Assembly (NCBI GenBank): GCA_947169045.1
Contig: CAMVOC010000002.1
Span: forward strand, 81,762-123,233
Origin: an uncultured bacterium
GTDB taxonomy: Bacteria > Patescibacteriota > Gracilibacteria > Absconditabacterales > Absconditicoccaceae
Direction of reading: 5' to 3'
Length of the DNA stretch: 41,472 nt
In this document: piece after piece, positions 8,693-17,241 of the stretch
Numbering within the stretch: position 1 is the stretch's first letter
Layout of the letters: each line of letters opens with the position of its first letter
The notes under the pieces: generated by a model
The model's database searches: none
What the model was told of the DNA's origin: nothing
The model's input: the letters and a program-made list of their open reading frames with translations, nothing else
Program-made: the position numbers and the translations under genes

Positions 8693-8983
8693 TTAAATTA
8701 CCTTTCAAGTTTTAACGGCAATTCTTGTCTTTTTCTTTCCATCAGCAGAACGCTCAAATCTAATTCTCGTAGGAGCTTTTTGATCTGCCAAATAATATGC
8801 AACATTAGAAATATGACATGGTAAATGTTTATCTACGAAACCTTCACCTTTCTTTGCCTTTTTCACAATATTTACATCTTTTACGTAAACGAAGTCCCCA
8901 TCAACTCTTCCAATACTAGAGACTTTACCCTTATGTTTCCCAGCAATGACAATCACAGGATCTCCTTTTCTGAGTTTTTTCAT
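8693..8983 (-). CDS. rplX: ribosomal protein L24 (uL24)
   Basis: 96 residues. Assembly-initiator protein of the large subunit. A KOW motif (KGDPVIVIAGKHKGKVSSI) occupies residues 6-24. Reading TGA at 8705-8707 as glycine gives the ending TRIAVKTGKVI, which matches the common L24 ending (R-x-x-K-K-T-G-E-x-I). Between rplN and rplE as usual. Confidence 0.95.
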
Positions 8984-9035
8984 CTGAAATTAACGAAATA
9001 AATAAAAGCAATCAACAATTGAGAAATAGAGAATA

Positions 9036-9413
9036 TTAAACAACTTCTTCTGCCATGTTAGTAATATTCCTCCATCCAATATCACGAAGTTCCTTAGCAA
9101 CAGGACCAAAAACTCTTTTTCCGATAGGATTAAGATTTCCTTTCGCATCCTTAGTCAAGAGAACAACTGCATTATCTCCAAAACGAACATACGTACCATC
9201 AGGTCTAGAAATCTCTTTCTTTACTCTTACTATTACAGCAGGGACTACCTGACCTTTTTTCACTGATGCTATAGGAGAAGCCTCTTTAATAGCAACAACT
9301 ACTCTATCACCAATACTTGCAGTATCAGCATTTCCTTTAATAATTCTGATGATTTTAGCTTTTTTTGCCTGCGTATTATCCGCAACTATCACCATACTTT
9401 CTTGTTTTAGCAT
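9036..9413 (-). CDS. rplN: ribosomal protein L14 (uL14)
   Basis: 125 residues, normal length, without TGA codons. Sits at the intersubunit bridge near the factor-binding site. MLKQESMVIVADNTQAKKAKIIRI and the ending VFGPVAKELRDIGWRNITNMAEEVV are clear L14 signatures. A 54-base gap separates it from rpsQ. Confidence 0.97.
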   Translation of the reverse strand: MLKQESMVIVADNTQAKKAKIIRIIKGNADTASIGDRVVVAIKEASPIASVKKGQVVPAVIVRVKKEISRPDGTYVRFGDNAVVLLTKDAKGNLNPIGKRVFGPVAKELRDIGWRNITNMAEEVV

Positions 9414-9467
9414 GAGATACTCATTAACAGAAATATAAAACCTTTGCTACAGCATAGAATCTAGCAT

Positions 9468-9713
9468 CTATTTTACAATAGTCCACCTTACAAGTTTACT
9501 CATAGGAGGAATTGCTCTAATCTTCACAGAATCTCCCACTTTCGTAGCATTTTCTGCATCATGAGCATAATATTTTTTACGAACAATAAATCTCTTTTTG
9601 TAGAGAGGGTGCATTTTAACGCTTTTTACCATCACTACACGAGTTTTGTCCATTTTATCACTAACAACTTCTCCAACAAGTTCCTTGATACTCTTATTTC
9701 CAATAATAGTCAT
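9468..9713 (-). CDS. rpsQ: ribosomal protein S17 (uS17)
   Basis: 81 residues. Primary 16S rRNA-binding protein of the OB fold. The segment LVGEVVSDKMDKTRVVMVKSVKMHPLYKK with KVGDSVKIRAIPPMSKLVRWTIVK is diagnostic. Its ATG shares one base with the rpmC stop (TAATG), so the two are probably translationally coupled. Confidence 0.97.
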   Translation of the reverse strand: MTIIGNKSIKELVGEVVSDKMDKTRVVMVKSVKMHPLYKKRFIVRKKYYAHDAENATKVGDSVKIRAIPPMSKLVRWTIVK

Positions 9714-9916
9714 TACTTTGCAATCTTAGAAGATAAAACCGTATTAATCCTTGCGATTTTCACTCTAATTTCTCCAAGTTTATGTGTCTCTTTCAACCCA
9801 CGAATCGCATTTTTCATTTTAAGAGCAAAAAGTTCATCTTTTAACTTTTTTCTCATCGCAACAAGTTCTTTTGGAGATTTTTCTCTCAAATCTTTCATAA
9901 AGTCTCTACTTTTCAT
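9713..9916 (-). CDS. rpmC: ribosomal protein L29 (uL29)
   Basis: 67 residues. Located at the polypeptide exit, where it touches trigger factor and SRP. Start chosen at MKSRDFMKDLREKSPKEL; an earlier in-frame ATG (9976) would add 20 hydrophobic residues encoded by the leader and is rejected. It is the first gene of block B. In most bacteria rpmC directly follows rplP; here a long leader, promoter and opposite-strand gene of about 2.2 kb intervene. Confidence 0.93.
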   Translation of the reverse strand: MKSRDFMKDLREKSPKELVAMRKKLKDELFALKMKNAIRGLKETHKLGEIRVKIARINTVLSSKIAK

Positions 9917-10083
9917 AGGAAACAATAACAGAAAGGGTAAAACAAACAGTAAAAAAAATTCTGATTTCCGATCCACGAGAGCCTAGAAAGTAAGCACTCA
10001 TTTATCCACGGAAACCCCATCGCCCTCTAGCCAAATCCCATCATGAACTGGTTGTAGAGACCGACTTTTGAAACTAGATATAC
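9917..10083 (-). promoter_or_regulatory. long leader of the rpmC operon with the conserved two-domain RNA
   Basis: About 167 bases of untranslated leader. Positions 10077-9960 hold the same structured element as the tuf leader: domain P1 is closed by CUAGUU/GGCUAG with an inner CAAA/UUUG stem and the loop sequence CUACAACCAGUUC; domain P2 is closed by GGUUUCCG/CGGAAAUC with an inner GAGUGCUU/AGGCUCUC stem. The 3' strand of P2 runs into the element ATCAGAATTTTTTTT close to the start codon, so folding could affect initiation. Confidence 0.65.
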
Positions 10084-10089
10084 CCTAAT

Positions 10090-10117
10090 AATATAACAAT
10101 TTAGAAGTAAAATGCAA
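10090..10117 (-). promoter_or_regulatory. promoter of the rpmC operon
   Basis: On the - strand: TTGCAT (10117-10112), 16-base spacer, TATATT (10095-10090). The -35 lies back to back with the -35 of the orphan gene, inside the inverted repeat ATGCAA-N8-TTGCAT. Confidence 0.75.
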
Positions 10118-10125
10118 GAGAAAAT

Positions 10126-10154
10126 TTGCATTTTCTATTTTTTTTCAGTACTAT
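10126..10154 (+). promoter_or_regulatory. promoter of the 628-residue orphan gene
   Basis: TTGCAT, 17-base spacer, TACTAT. Only 8 bases separate this -35 from the divergent rpmC -35, so one bound RNA polymerase could interfere with the other. Confidence 0.65.
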
Positions 10155-10217
10155 TAGATATCGACTATCAAAAAGGATAAAATAATCAGCTTTTTATTAC
10201 TCTTTCTCTATAGTACA

Positions 10218-12104
10218 ATGAGCGATCAAAAAAACCAAAACACGGCTTTAAATGAGAAAATGTCTCTCACAAAAGCACCAGAAACTGAAAAAAGAGACGT
10301 TTTTGAGGACCAGCTGAACATCGCCAAAAATGAACAAACTCGCGAAAATATCACCAATTCCATAAAACAGGAGACCAACGACCACAAAATCGAAATTTTT
10401 AACTCTCAAGAACCTCCAATTTTCAGAAACATTCTCAATACGCCAACAGGGGATTCCCTCACGAAAACACTAATGAATCCCTATTTTGAGAATATGTACA
10501 AAGGGAAAAACGGAAATGAAAGATTACAAGCATTCATAAACCGTCTCCATAACACACTTGCTCTAACATTATATACAAATTTCGAGATGAAAAAGGGAGA
10601 AAATCCTGAACTCGACAAACTCTTCGACAAAACAATTTTACTAGGAATAGAAATGGAAATTTTATCTTCCTTGGCAAAAAACGGAACAGAAAAGAACCAA
10701 GAGACAATCCAAACCATCAAAGAAGGAATGGAAGATATTACCACAATTTTCAGCAAAATCACGACAATAACTTCCACGTTCAAAAACGGAAATAAAATCA
10801 TCTCTGCAATGAACGTCTTAGCCAACAATAAAAAAGATATTCTCAACGCTCTCAAACAAGGAAAAACCGCGGAAGCATTCAATGATCCTATCAGCTTTAG
10901 AAACAAATATCTCAATCACCCACTACGAGAACATGCAAAAGAAACCTATAAATTAACGCTTAAAGATTTTGGAATTGACCTCAATACTGAGATTAATAAC
11001 AAGCCATTAACCCAAGAGCAGCAAGCAAAAATTAAAGAGGTAGTCTGAAATATTCCTTTCAACGGAAGGCCTGAAACCCTCAACCAAATTATGAATATCG
11101 CACAAAAAGTAGACAATGCTCAAATCTATCAGCCTCAAATACAAAATAAAATCTTTGCAGGATTAGACAAAATAAGCTGAACAAAAAGGGACGTTATCGG
11201 TTTCCTTGAGGGAAATACCTGACTCAAAAACATCCTCAATATCATCGTATTTTTACTCACAGGAAATAAAGACGGAATCGACGGATTAATCAGAAAACGA
11301 TCTGCCGGAAAAATCGAAAAAAATCTCACAGCGAAAAAAGAAGATCAAATTCAGGATATTTATGCCTTTTATCAAAACAAGCATACCACTAAAACAGCTA
11401 CTACAAACAAAGAAAATCCACTAGAGACAAAAGACAAAAAAGCTGACGAAAATAACCTTAAAACTATCCTTGGGAAAAGAATTCCTAAAAATATGGAAGA
11501 GCTCTTCGACATCGATATGCCTCTATTACATACTGCTCTAATGGAAAGATCCGACGCAGAAGAATTTAGTGCAGAGACTCTCCTTGCTATGGGGAAACAA
11601 GAATTTCTCAAGAAAGAAACAATAAAACAAGGAGACAAACTCATTACTACATACAAGATAGATCCCGAAAAAATAAATGATTTGAACCGCAACAAAGAAG
11701 ATTTGATTGATGAATACTTAAGATTTATCACTGAAGATTTAGCAACCAAAGAAAGTTATCTAAAAAGTTTAAAAAAAGCTGACGATAACAAGGAAAATTC
11801 ACCTGTAGACAAGATGGTATTCACGATCATTTCTGCCCTGTATGTCCCAGAAAATGTTATCATCAATGGAATTAGAAGTGAAGTATTCCTACCTAAAAAG
11901 CCAAAACTTGCACAAGAAATCATACCTGAAACACCAAGCACAGAAAAAGAAAACATCAGAGAATGAGAAGTTATCATCTGAGAACCTACAACAATTCCAT
12001 ATAATCAGCAGAAAAAATTTAATGGGAAAGGTCAACCTTCAAAAACTATGGGGAGCAAAAAAAATAAGCAACAACGAGGGAAAGATACTGAAAAATATGT
12101 ATAA
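10218..12104 (+). CDS. 628-residue orphan protein inserted between rplP and rpmC
   Basis: Five in-frame TGA codons are read as glycine; standard reading would break it at residue 277. Lys-, Asn- and Glu-rich and mostly helical, with no signal peptide or membrane segment apart from one short hydrophobic stretch near residues 335-343 (NILNIIVFLLTG). The end is rich in Gln, Lys and Gly (KKNKQQRGKDTEKYV). I recognise no domain. The start is preceded by the ATCAGCTTTTTATTAC element. It lies opposite to the ribosomal genes and splits the otherwise nearly universal rplP-rpmC pair. Its placement beside translation genes does not by itself show a translation role. Confidence 0.8.
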
Positions 12105-12106
12105 AA

Positions 12107-12131
12107 TAAAAAAACGACCCCTCCGAGCCGT
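12107..12131 (-). terminator. terminator of ribosomal block A
   Basis: On the - strand ACGGCTC-GGAG-GGGTCGT forms a 7-bp stem (two G-U pairs) followed by a run of T residues, 46 bases after the rplP stop. Confidence 0.7.
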
Positions 12132-12176
12132 CTCTTAACCAGTATTCCTCCTTGAAAAAATAAAGAATAATAGGTA

Positions 12177-12596
12177 TTAATTTACTTCTCCTTTTGCAAT
12201 TACTCTTACCTTCACAGGAAGTTTCTTTGCAGCACTTAAAAATACTTCTTCAGCTTTTTCTCTAGGCAAACCAGTAATTTCAAATAACACTTTACCCTTT
12301 TTAATAGGAGCTGCATAAATATCTACATCAGACTTTCCAGATCCCATCGGCATCTCCAATCCCTTTTTCGTAATAGGTGTATCAGGGAAAAATCTAATCC
12401 ATACCTGTCCTACCTTCCTGGTATGACGCACAATTACCTTTCTGGCAGCCTCTATCTGTTTATTGGTAATGACTCCACTCGTTGTAGCCTTCATTCAAAA
12501 CTCACCAAAAGCAATAGTGTTTCCTCTAGCTGAAACTCCTTTCAAATGAGGTCTAAACTGTTTTCTATACTTTCGTCTTTTAGGCGTTAATAACAT
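12177..12596 (-). CDS. rplP: ribosomal protein L16 (uL16)
   Basis: 139 residues. Binds near the A-site tRNA elbow. ATG 12596 gives the canonical start [20 protein letters not shown]. In the signature GEF-G-MKA the glycine is TGA, matching GEYGLQA of other L16s. It ends block A; a 96-base gap separates it from rpsC. Confidence 0.96.
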
Positions 12597-12692
12597 CCTG
12601 ATAACTATCTAAATAAATAAAACCATTTAGCCACGATAGGGGACTGAAAGCATCAGAGCCATTCAATCTCACATATCACACGAATAATAACA

Positions 12693-13364
12693 TTATGCTA
12701 GATCTAATTTCTTATTTACATTCTTCTTCACTGAAGAATATTGCATTCCTTTTTGGATCCAGACTTTTATTCCTAATACTCCATATTTCGTCATTGCTTG
12801 CAAATAACAGTAATCAATATCAGATCTAAAGGTCTGCAATGACACTCTTCCCTGAATAAAATGTTCAGTTCTTGCAATATCAGTACCATTAAGTCTTCCT
12901 CCAATCTGAATCTTTGCTCCATCAGCTCCTTTTTCCATAATCTTTGCCAAAGTATTCTTTACCACTTTTCTATAAGGCATACGATTTTCAATCTGCGTTG
13001 CAATAAATTCAGCCATAACCTTTGCAGAAAGCTCTGGTGTACGAACCTCTTTTACATTGATTTTGAAATCCTTTCCAAATTTCTTTTTCAAACCTTGCTC
13101 TACAGCCTTCATCTTTTCTCCATTCTTTCCCATCAAAGCTCCTACTTTCGTAGCAAAAAGGATAATTTCTCCTTCTTTAGCTGTCTTTCTGATGACAATC
13201 TTAGAGATTCCCAATCTCGGAAAAGATTTTTCAATAAATTTTCTAAGTTGAATATCTTCAATAAAGAAATCAGCTCCTTGTCTCTTAGTTTTTGCAAACC
13301 ATTCAGACTGTCGAGATTTCATGATACCAACTCTCATCCCTACTGGATTAACTTTTTGTCCCAT
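12693..13364 (-). CDS. rpsC: ribosomal protein S3 (uS3)
   Basis: 223 residues. Lines the mRNA entry tunnel and has mRNA helicase activity with S4 and S5. The start MGQKVNPVGMRVGIMKSRQSEW, a KH domain (RKTAKEGEIILFATKVGALMGKNGEKM) and the C-terminal RTEHFIQGRVSLQTFRSDIDY segment are typical. No TGA codon. Ten bases after rplV. Confidence 0.97.
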   Translation of the reverse strand: MGQKVNPVGMRVGIMKSRQSEWFAKTKRQGADFFIEDIQLRKFIEKSFPRLGISKIVIRKTAKEGEIILFATKVGALMGKNGEKMKAVEQGLKKKFGKDFKINVKEVRTPELSAKVMAEFIATQIENRMPYRKVVKNTLAKIMEKGADGAKIQIGGRLNGTDIARTEHFIQGRVSLQTFRSDIDYCYLQAMTKYGVLGIKVWIQKGMQYSSVKKNVNKKLDLA

Positions 13365-13374
13365 AATGCAACAA

Positions 13375-13710
13375 TTATTTAGTAGTTAAAACGACTTTTA
13401 CATAAGTTCTATATTTTTCATAATGACTAATTCTAGAACGAGAAGTAAACCTAATTCTTTTAACCTTTGGTCCTCTTCCCACCTCAATTCTATCTATCAC
13501 AAGATCATCCAAAGCTAATTTCTCATTGGTAACTGCATTTGCCGCAGCAGATTTAAGCAATTTATAGAGAATTTTAGCTCCTTTTTTTGGTAGATGCTCC
13601 AAAATCGTGAATGCATCTGTTACCTTTTTTCCTCTGACGAGGTCCGCAATCAGATTCATTTTCTTATCTGAGAGCAAGGCATATTTTAAGGTTGCACTTA
13701 CTTGAGTCAT
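13375..13710 (-). CDS. rplV: ribosomal protein L22 (uL22)
   Basis: 111 residues. Its hairpin lines the exit tunnel. Start at MTQVSATLKYALLSDKK; an ATG four codons upstream is possible. The KSAAANAVTN and RSRISHYEKYRTYVKVVL segments are diagnostic. The gap of nearly 100 bases to rpsS holds three consecutive hairpins. Confidence 0.95.
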   Translation of the reverse strand: MTQVSATLKYALLSDKKMNLIADLVRGKKVTDAFTILEHLPKKGAKILYKLLKSAAANAVTNEKLALDDLVIDRIEVGRGPKVKRIRFTSRSRISHYEKYRTYVKVVLTTK

Positions 13711-13747
13711 AACACAAATCAATAAAAATTAAATAAATGTTGTAATC

Positions 13748-13797
13748 ACTAACAAATATAGTTAGTAGCCCTGCCAAGCGGGGACTCGCTTTTGCGA
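13748..13797 (-). promoter_or_regulatory. three tandem hairpins between rpsS and rplV
   Basis: Three adjacent inverted repeats lie within 50 bases: ACTAAC/GTTAGT (13748-13766, 7-base loop), CCCTGC-CAA-GCGGGG (13769-13783) and TCGC-TTTT-GCGA (13786-13797). None has a T-tract, so they are more likely RNA processing, pausing or regulator-binding structures than terminators. Confidence 0.6.
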
Positions 13798-13805
13798 TAT
13801 AACAA

Positions 13806-14063
13806 CTAGAAAGGATGTCCTTTAAACGTTCTCGTCAAAACGAATTCTCACAATCTATGTCCGAGCATATCTTCTGTAACATACACACTCACAAATTGCT
13901 TTCCATTGTGCACAGCAAAGGTAAACCCTACCATTTCAGGAATAATCTGACAAGCTCTATCCCATACTTTGATAACCTTTCTATCTCCCGTCTCATTCAT
14001 TTTGGTCACCTTGCGAAGAAGTTTTTCATTCACATAGAACCCTTTTTTTAGCGATCTTGCCAT
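13806..14063 (-). CDS. rpsS: ribosomal protein S19 (uS19)
   Basis: 85 residues. Binds the 16S head with S13. [19 protein letters not shown] is typical. TGA at 13848-13850 is glycine and gives the ending [18 protein letters not shown], matching the conserved GHKLGEFAPTRTFRGH; standard reading would cut the protein at GHRL. Start preceded by ATCAGATTTTTATTTGC. Confidence 0.97.
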
Positions 14064-14103
14064 AATCTAACTAACAAATAAGCAAATAAAAATCTGATAA
14101 CCG

Positions 14104-14946
14104 TTATTTTGTCCTCTTTGATACAATAAATTTCGTTGACCATTTCTTATTATTTCTCGTTCTAATTCCTGCAGCCACTCTCTTTCCTGAAAAAGATTTC
14201 TGCATCTTAAGTCCAATAGGTGAGTGAGCTTCTCCTCCTCCATGTGGATGATCTACAGGGTTCATATTTTTACCAAGTACTCTAGGCTTTTTACCCATCC
14301 ATCTTTGTCTTCCTGCTTTTCCAATTTCAACATTCTTATGTTGTTCGTTTCCAATAACTCCGATAGTAGCCCAACAATTATTATTAAACTTTCTCACTTC
14401 TCCAGAAGGCATTTTAACAAATACCAAACCTTGCGTATCATCTCTACCTGAAATCAAAGCAGAACTTCCAGCGGATTTAATAATCTTTCCAACAGAGAAA
14501 GGAGTCACCTCTAAGCAATAAATATTCATACCTTCAGGAATATCCTTAAGTTGTTTCCTATTTCCATTTGCAATAGGTGCCTGGTCTCCGGACATAATCT
14601 CATCTCCTACGTTAATTCCTTGCCAAGCCAATACATATCTTTTTTCTCCATCAGCATAATTGAGCAAAGCAATTCTCGCAGTTCTATACGGATCATATTC
14701 AATACTTGCTACCTTAGCAGGAATATTTGCCTTATCATACCCTCTAAAATCTACAAGTCTATAAAGCCTTTTATGTCCTCCTCCCATAAATCTAGAAGTA
14801 ATACGTCCTTGGTTATTTCTTCCTCCTGTTCTACCAAGAGAAACAGTCAAAGACTTTTCAGGCTTTTTAGCTGTTAAATCTGAGAAGTCGTACCCAACCA
14901 TAAATCTCCTAGAAGGGGTATACGGCTTATATTTTTTCAACGCCAT
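14104..14946 (-). CDS. rplB: ribosomal protein L2 (uL2)
   Basis: 280 residues. Needed for subunit association and the peptidyl-transferase centre. Start at MALKKYKPYTPSRRFM (an upstream ATG would run back towards rplW). The signature VDHPHGGGEAHSPIG near the C-terminus is intact. No TGA codon despite many glycines. Start preceded by GTCAGATTTATTTATCTC. Confidence 0.97.
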   Translation of the reverse strand: MALKKYKPYTPSRRFMVGYDFSDLTAKKPEKSLTVSLGRTGGRNNQGRITSRFMGGGHKRLYRLVDFRGYDKANIPAKVASIEYDPYRTARIALLNYADGEKRYVLAWQGINVGDEIMSGDQAPIANGNRKQLKDIPEGMNIYCLEVTPFSVGKIIKSAGSSALISGRDDTQGLVFVKMPSGEVRKFNNNCWATIGVIGNEQHKNVEIGKAGRQRWMGKKPRVLGKNMNPVDHPHGGGEAHSPIGLKMQKSFSGKRVAAGIRTRNNKKWSTKFIVSKRTK

Positions 14947-14980
14947 CGTAATCCAAAATAAAAGAGATAAATAAATCTGA

Positions 14981-15319
14981 CTATACACCAATTTCAATAT
15001 TCTCTTTATCAGAGAGAGTAATTACTGCCTTTTTATAGCTAGTTCTCACCAATTTTCTCTGAGAGCGACCTTTGAAAGGGACATTCACGATATTAATTTT
15101 AAGAGGATGTACCTTGTAAAGATACTCCACAGCTTGTTTTATATCATTTTTATTTGCATCGCCATGCACTTTAAACGCATATTTATGAACTTCCTGATCC
15201 TTATGAGTCTTTTCCGTTAACAAAGGAGACAAAATAATATCATAAGGAGAAAACGTTTTCAACGCTTTCGGAGCTGTGTTTTTCTTTGCTCTCTGTTGGA
15301 GTTTTTCTCTAAATGTCAT
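14981..15319 (-). CDS. rplW: ribosomal protein L23 (uL23)
   Basis: 112 residues. Exit-tunnel protein that docks trigger factor and SRP. YDIILSPLLTEKTHK, YAFKVHGDANKNDIKQAVEYLYKV and the NVPFKGR region mark it as L23. It has a basic N-terminal extension of about 25 residues. Canonical place between rplD and rplB. Confidence 0.95.
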   Translation of the reverse strand: MTFREKLQQRAKKNTAPKALKTFSPYDIILSPLLTEKTHKDQEVHKYAFKVHGDANKNDIKQAVEYLYKVHPLKINIVNVPFKGRSQRKLVRTSYKKAVITLSDKENIEIGV

Positions 15320-15396
15320 TGCTACAATAATTTGTAAGATAAATCAACCTGTTATGCTGAGTAACGCTACAAAAGACCCAATCAGCAAATAATAAC

Positions 15397-16026
15397 TTAT
15401 TTATTCTCATTAAGAGAAGCTAATGCATCTTCCAAGAATACAATTTTATCTGCATGCATCACATCTCTAGGATTCAGATAATCAAGCAAAAGATATTTAA
15501 CTTTAGGAAGATTACGAAATGATTTTTCAATACCATCTTGCTTATTTTTCATCACAAGAAGTACTTTTTTACCAGTAAGTCCTAATGCTTCAATAATAGT
15601 AGCTGCATCTTTTGTCCTAGGTTGCATCTCTGAAAGTTTCAATCCTGCAAGACCATGTTCTTGTGCTTTTAAAGTAATCAATCCATTCAAAGCCAGCTTT
15701 CTTGCCTTTTTAGTCATAAACTTCTCAAAATTTCTTTCAGAAGTAGGTCCAAACGCAACTCCTCCATGCTTACGAACAGGAGAATTCCTATCTCCAACTC
15801 TAGCATTTCCTGTACCTTTCTGTCTATAGAGCTTGCGACCAGAACCAGAAACCTCTCCTCTATTTTTAGTAGAAGCAATTACATGACGAGCATTCGCCAT
15901 CTGAAGCAAGTAGTACTCCTGAATCAGCGTTTTATTCACTTTTTCATCAGCAAAGAGTTCCGCATTAAGCTCTACCTTTGAGACTACTTTACCATTTTTA
16001 TCATAAACATCAACTGAGTAAGCCAT
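15397..16026 (-). CDS. rplD: ribosomal protein L4 (uL4)
   Basis: 209 residues. Its loop lines the exit tunnel, and in E. coli it autoregulates the S10 operon. The loop signature GEVSGSGRKLYRQKGTGNARVGDRNSPVRKHGGVAFGP is present in parts from about residue 57 to 93. Start at MAYSVDVYDKNGK; a longer start (16065) would add a hydrophobic stretch and is rejected. Confidence 0.96.
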   Translation of the reverse strand: MAYSVDVYDKNGKVVSKVELNAELFADEKVNKTLIQEYYLLQMANARHVIASTKNRGEVSGSGRKLYRQKGTGNARVGDRNSPVRKHGGVAFGPTSERNFEKFMTKKARKLALNGLITLKAQEHGLAGLKLSEMQPRTKDAATIIEALGLTGKKVLLVMKNKQDGIEKSFRNLPKVKYLLLDYLNPRDVMHADKIVFLEDALASLNENK

Positions 16027-16083
16027 TGAAACAACTAAGATAAAGAATAAATAAGTAACAAGCACCGTTTAAATATCTAACAT

Positions 16084-16695
16084 CTATTCTATCACAAACT
16101 TCAAGAGTCCATTTCTTGCTCCAGGCAAAGAACCCTTAATAGTCAATAATTGCTCATCTCCTCTCTGCAAACGATCCAAAATAGCAATCTTTTTGAGAGT
16201 GATAGCCTCATCTCCCATATGTCCTGCATGAGGATGATTTTTCATCGTTCTACGAGGTTTTCTGTTTCCCATAGATCCAATATGCCTATGAAATTTTGAA
16301 CCATGAGTTTTTGGACCTCCAGCAAGATGAAATCTTTTGATTGCACCTTGATATCCTTTTCCTTTGGTCGTTCCTTTAACCGTTACCAATTCAACGCCTT
16401 CCAAAAAAGCAGCATCCAATACGCTTCCAACCTCATGAGCGGCAACAAAAGCATCATCTACTTTGAATTCTGTCGTCATCGTATAAGCCTTTTTATGTCC
16501 TTTTGCTTTTTCTAAATCTTTTTCTTCAACACCAATCACTACGGCAGAATATCCGTCCTTATCCATAGTCTTGTATCTCAATACTTTCTGTGGCAAAACT
16601 TGTACAAGCGTTACTGGAGTCATTTTCCCATCAACCCAGAGTCTTGTCATCTCCTTTTTTGCTACAACTATACCTCATTTATTATACATTGTCAT
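16084..16695 (-). CDS. rplC: ribosomal protein L3 (uL3)
   Basis: 203 residues. Early assembly protein near the peptidyl-transferase centre. The start at 16695 (or two codons later) restores MTMYNK-G-GIVVAKKEMTRLW, aligning with the usual GxxGKKxGMTxxF beginning; this needs TGA as glycine. The next ATG (16650) would cut off 15 conserved residues. The signature RFHLAGGPKTHGSKFHRHIGSMG is intact. Confidence 0.95.
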
Positions 16696-16807
16696 ACACA
16701 ATTATAGAGTATAAAGCTGATCCTCCTTTTTTGTAACATATGATGTCGAGCGAAGCGAAGAATCCAATCTTGCTCAAACAAAAATCAAAACTAGCGTCTA
16801 AAACTTC

Positions 16808-17137
16808 TTAAAACACCTTAATATCCACTAGAATCCCCACAGGGATTGATAACGTTTGCAGATATTCTACAGTTTTTGGACCTGTTTCTGTCACATCAAT
16901 CAACCTCGTATAAGAAATTCTCTCAAACTGCTCTCTAGAACTCTTAAATTTAAAGTTTGATCTCAACACAGTATATACCTTTCTCTTTTTTGGCAGAGGA
17001 ATAGGACCTTTAACTTCAGCTCCTGACTTTATCAATAAGCTAAGTACCTTTGCAACTGCCGCCTCAAGCATTCTTACATCGTAGCTCTTTAGCTTTATTC
17101 TTAATTTTGGAGTTTGATCTTTTTTAACAGCAGACAT
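16808..17137 (-). CDS. rpsJ: ribosomal protein S10 (uS10)
   Basis: 109 residues. Head protein of the small subunit that also pairs with NusB in antitermination; a nusB gene is in this window. KLRIKLKSYDVRMLEAAVAKVL and GPIPLPKKRKVYTVLRS are diagnostic. Start at MSAVKKDQTPK. It follows tuf, with a GC-rich hairpin in the gap. Confidence 0.96.
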   Translation of the reverse strand: MSAVKKDQTPKLRIKLKSYDVRMLEAAVAKVLSLLIKSGAEVKGPIPLPKKRKVYTVLRSNFKFKSSREQFERISYTRLIDVTETGPKTVEYLQTLSIPVGILVDIKVF

Positions 17138-17182
17138 TATCAATCACTTTGAAGTATAAATAAAAGGCTGACTCTTCATCCA

Positions 17183-17215
17183 GCGGGAATACAGACACGA
17201 ACATCTGCCTCCCGC
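17183..17215 (-). promoter_or_regulatory. GC-rich hairpin between tuf and rpsJ
   Basis: GCGGG (17183-17187) pairs with CCCGC (17211-17215), with an inner CAGA/TCTG pairing. This is unusually GC-rich for the region and has no T-tract. It could tune the high tuf to lower rpsJ expression ratio by pausing, processing or mRNA protection. Confidence 0.5.
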
Positions 17216-17241
17216 CGAACAATAAATAAGTCAGTATAAAA

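Noticed and set aside
9917-9976. N-terminal extension of L29 (20 hydrophobic residues)
   Set aside because: L29 has no such extension; the bases belong to the T-rich leader and start-proximal element.
16740-16760. GTCGAGCGAAGCGAAG repeat between rpsJ and rplC
   Set aside because: Short imperfect tandem of GCGAA; no convincing stem or copy elsewhere.
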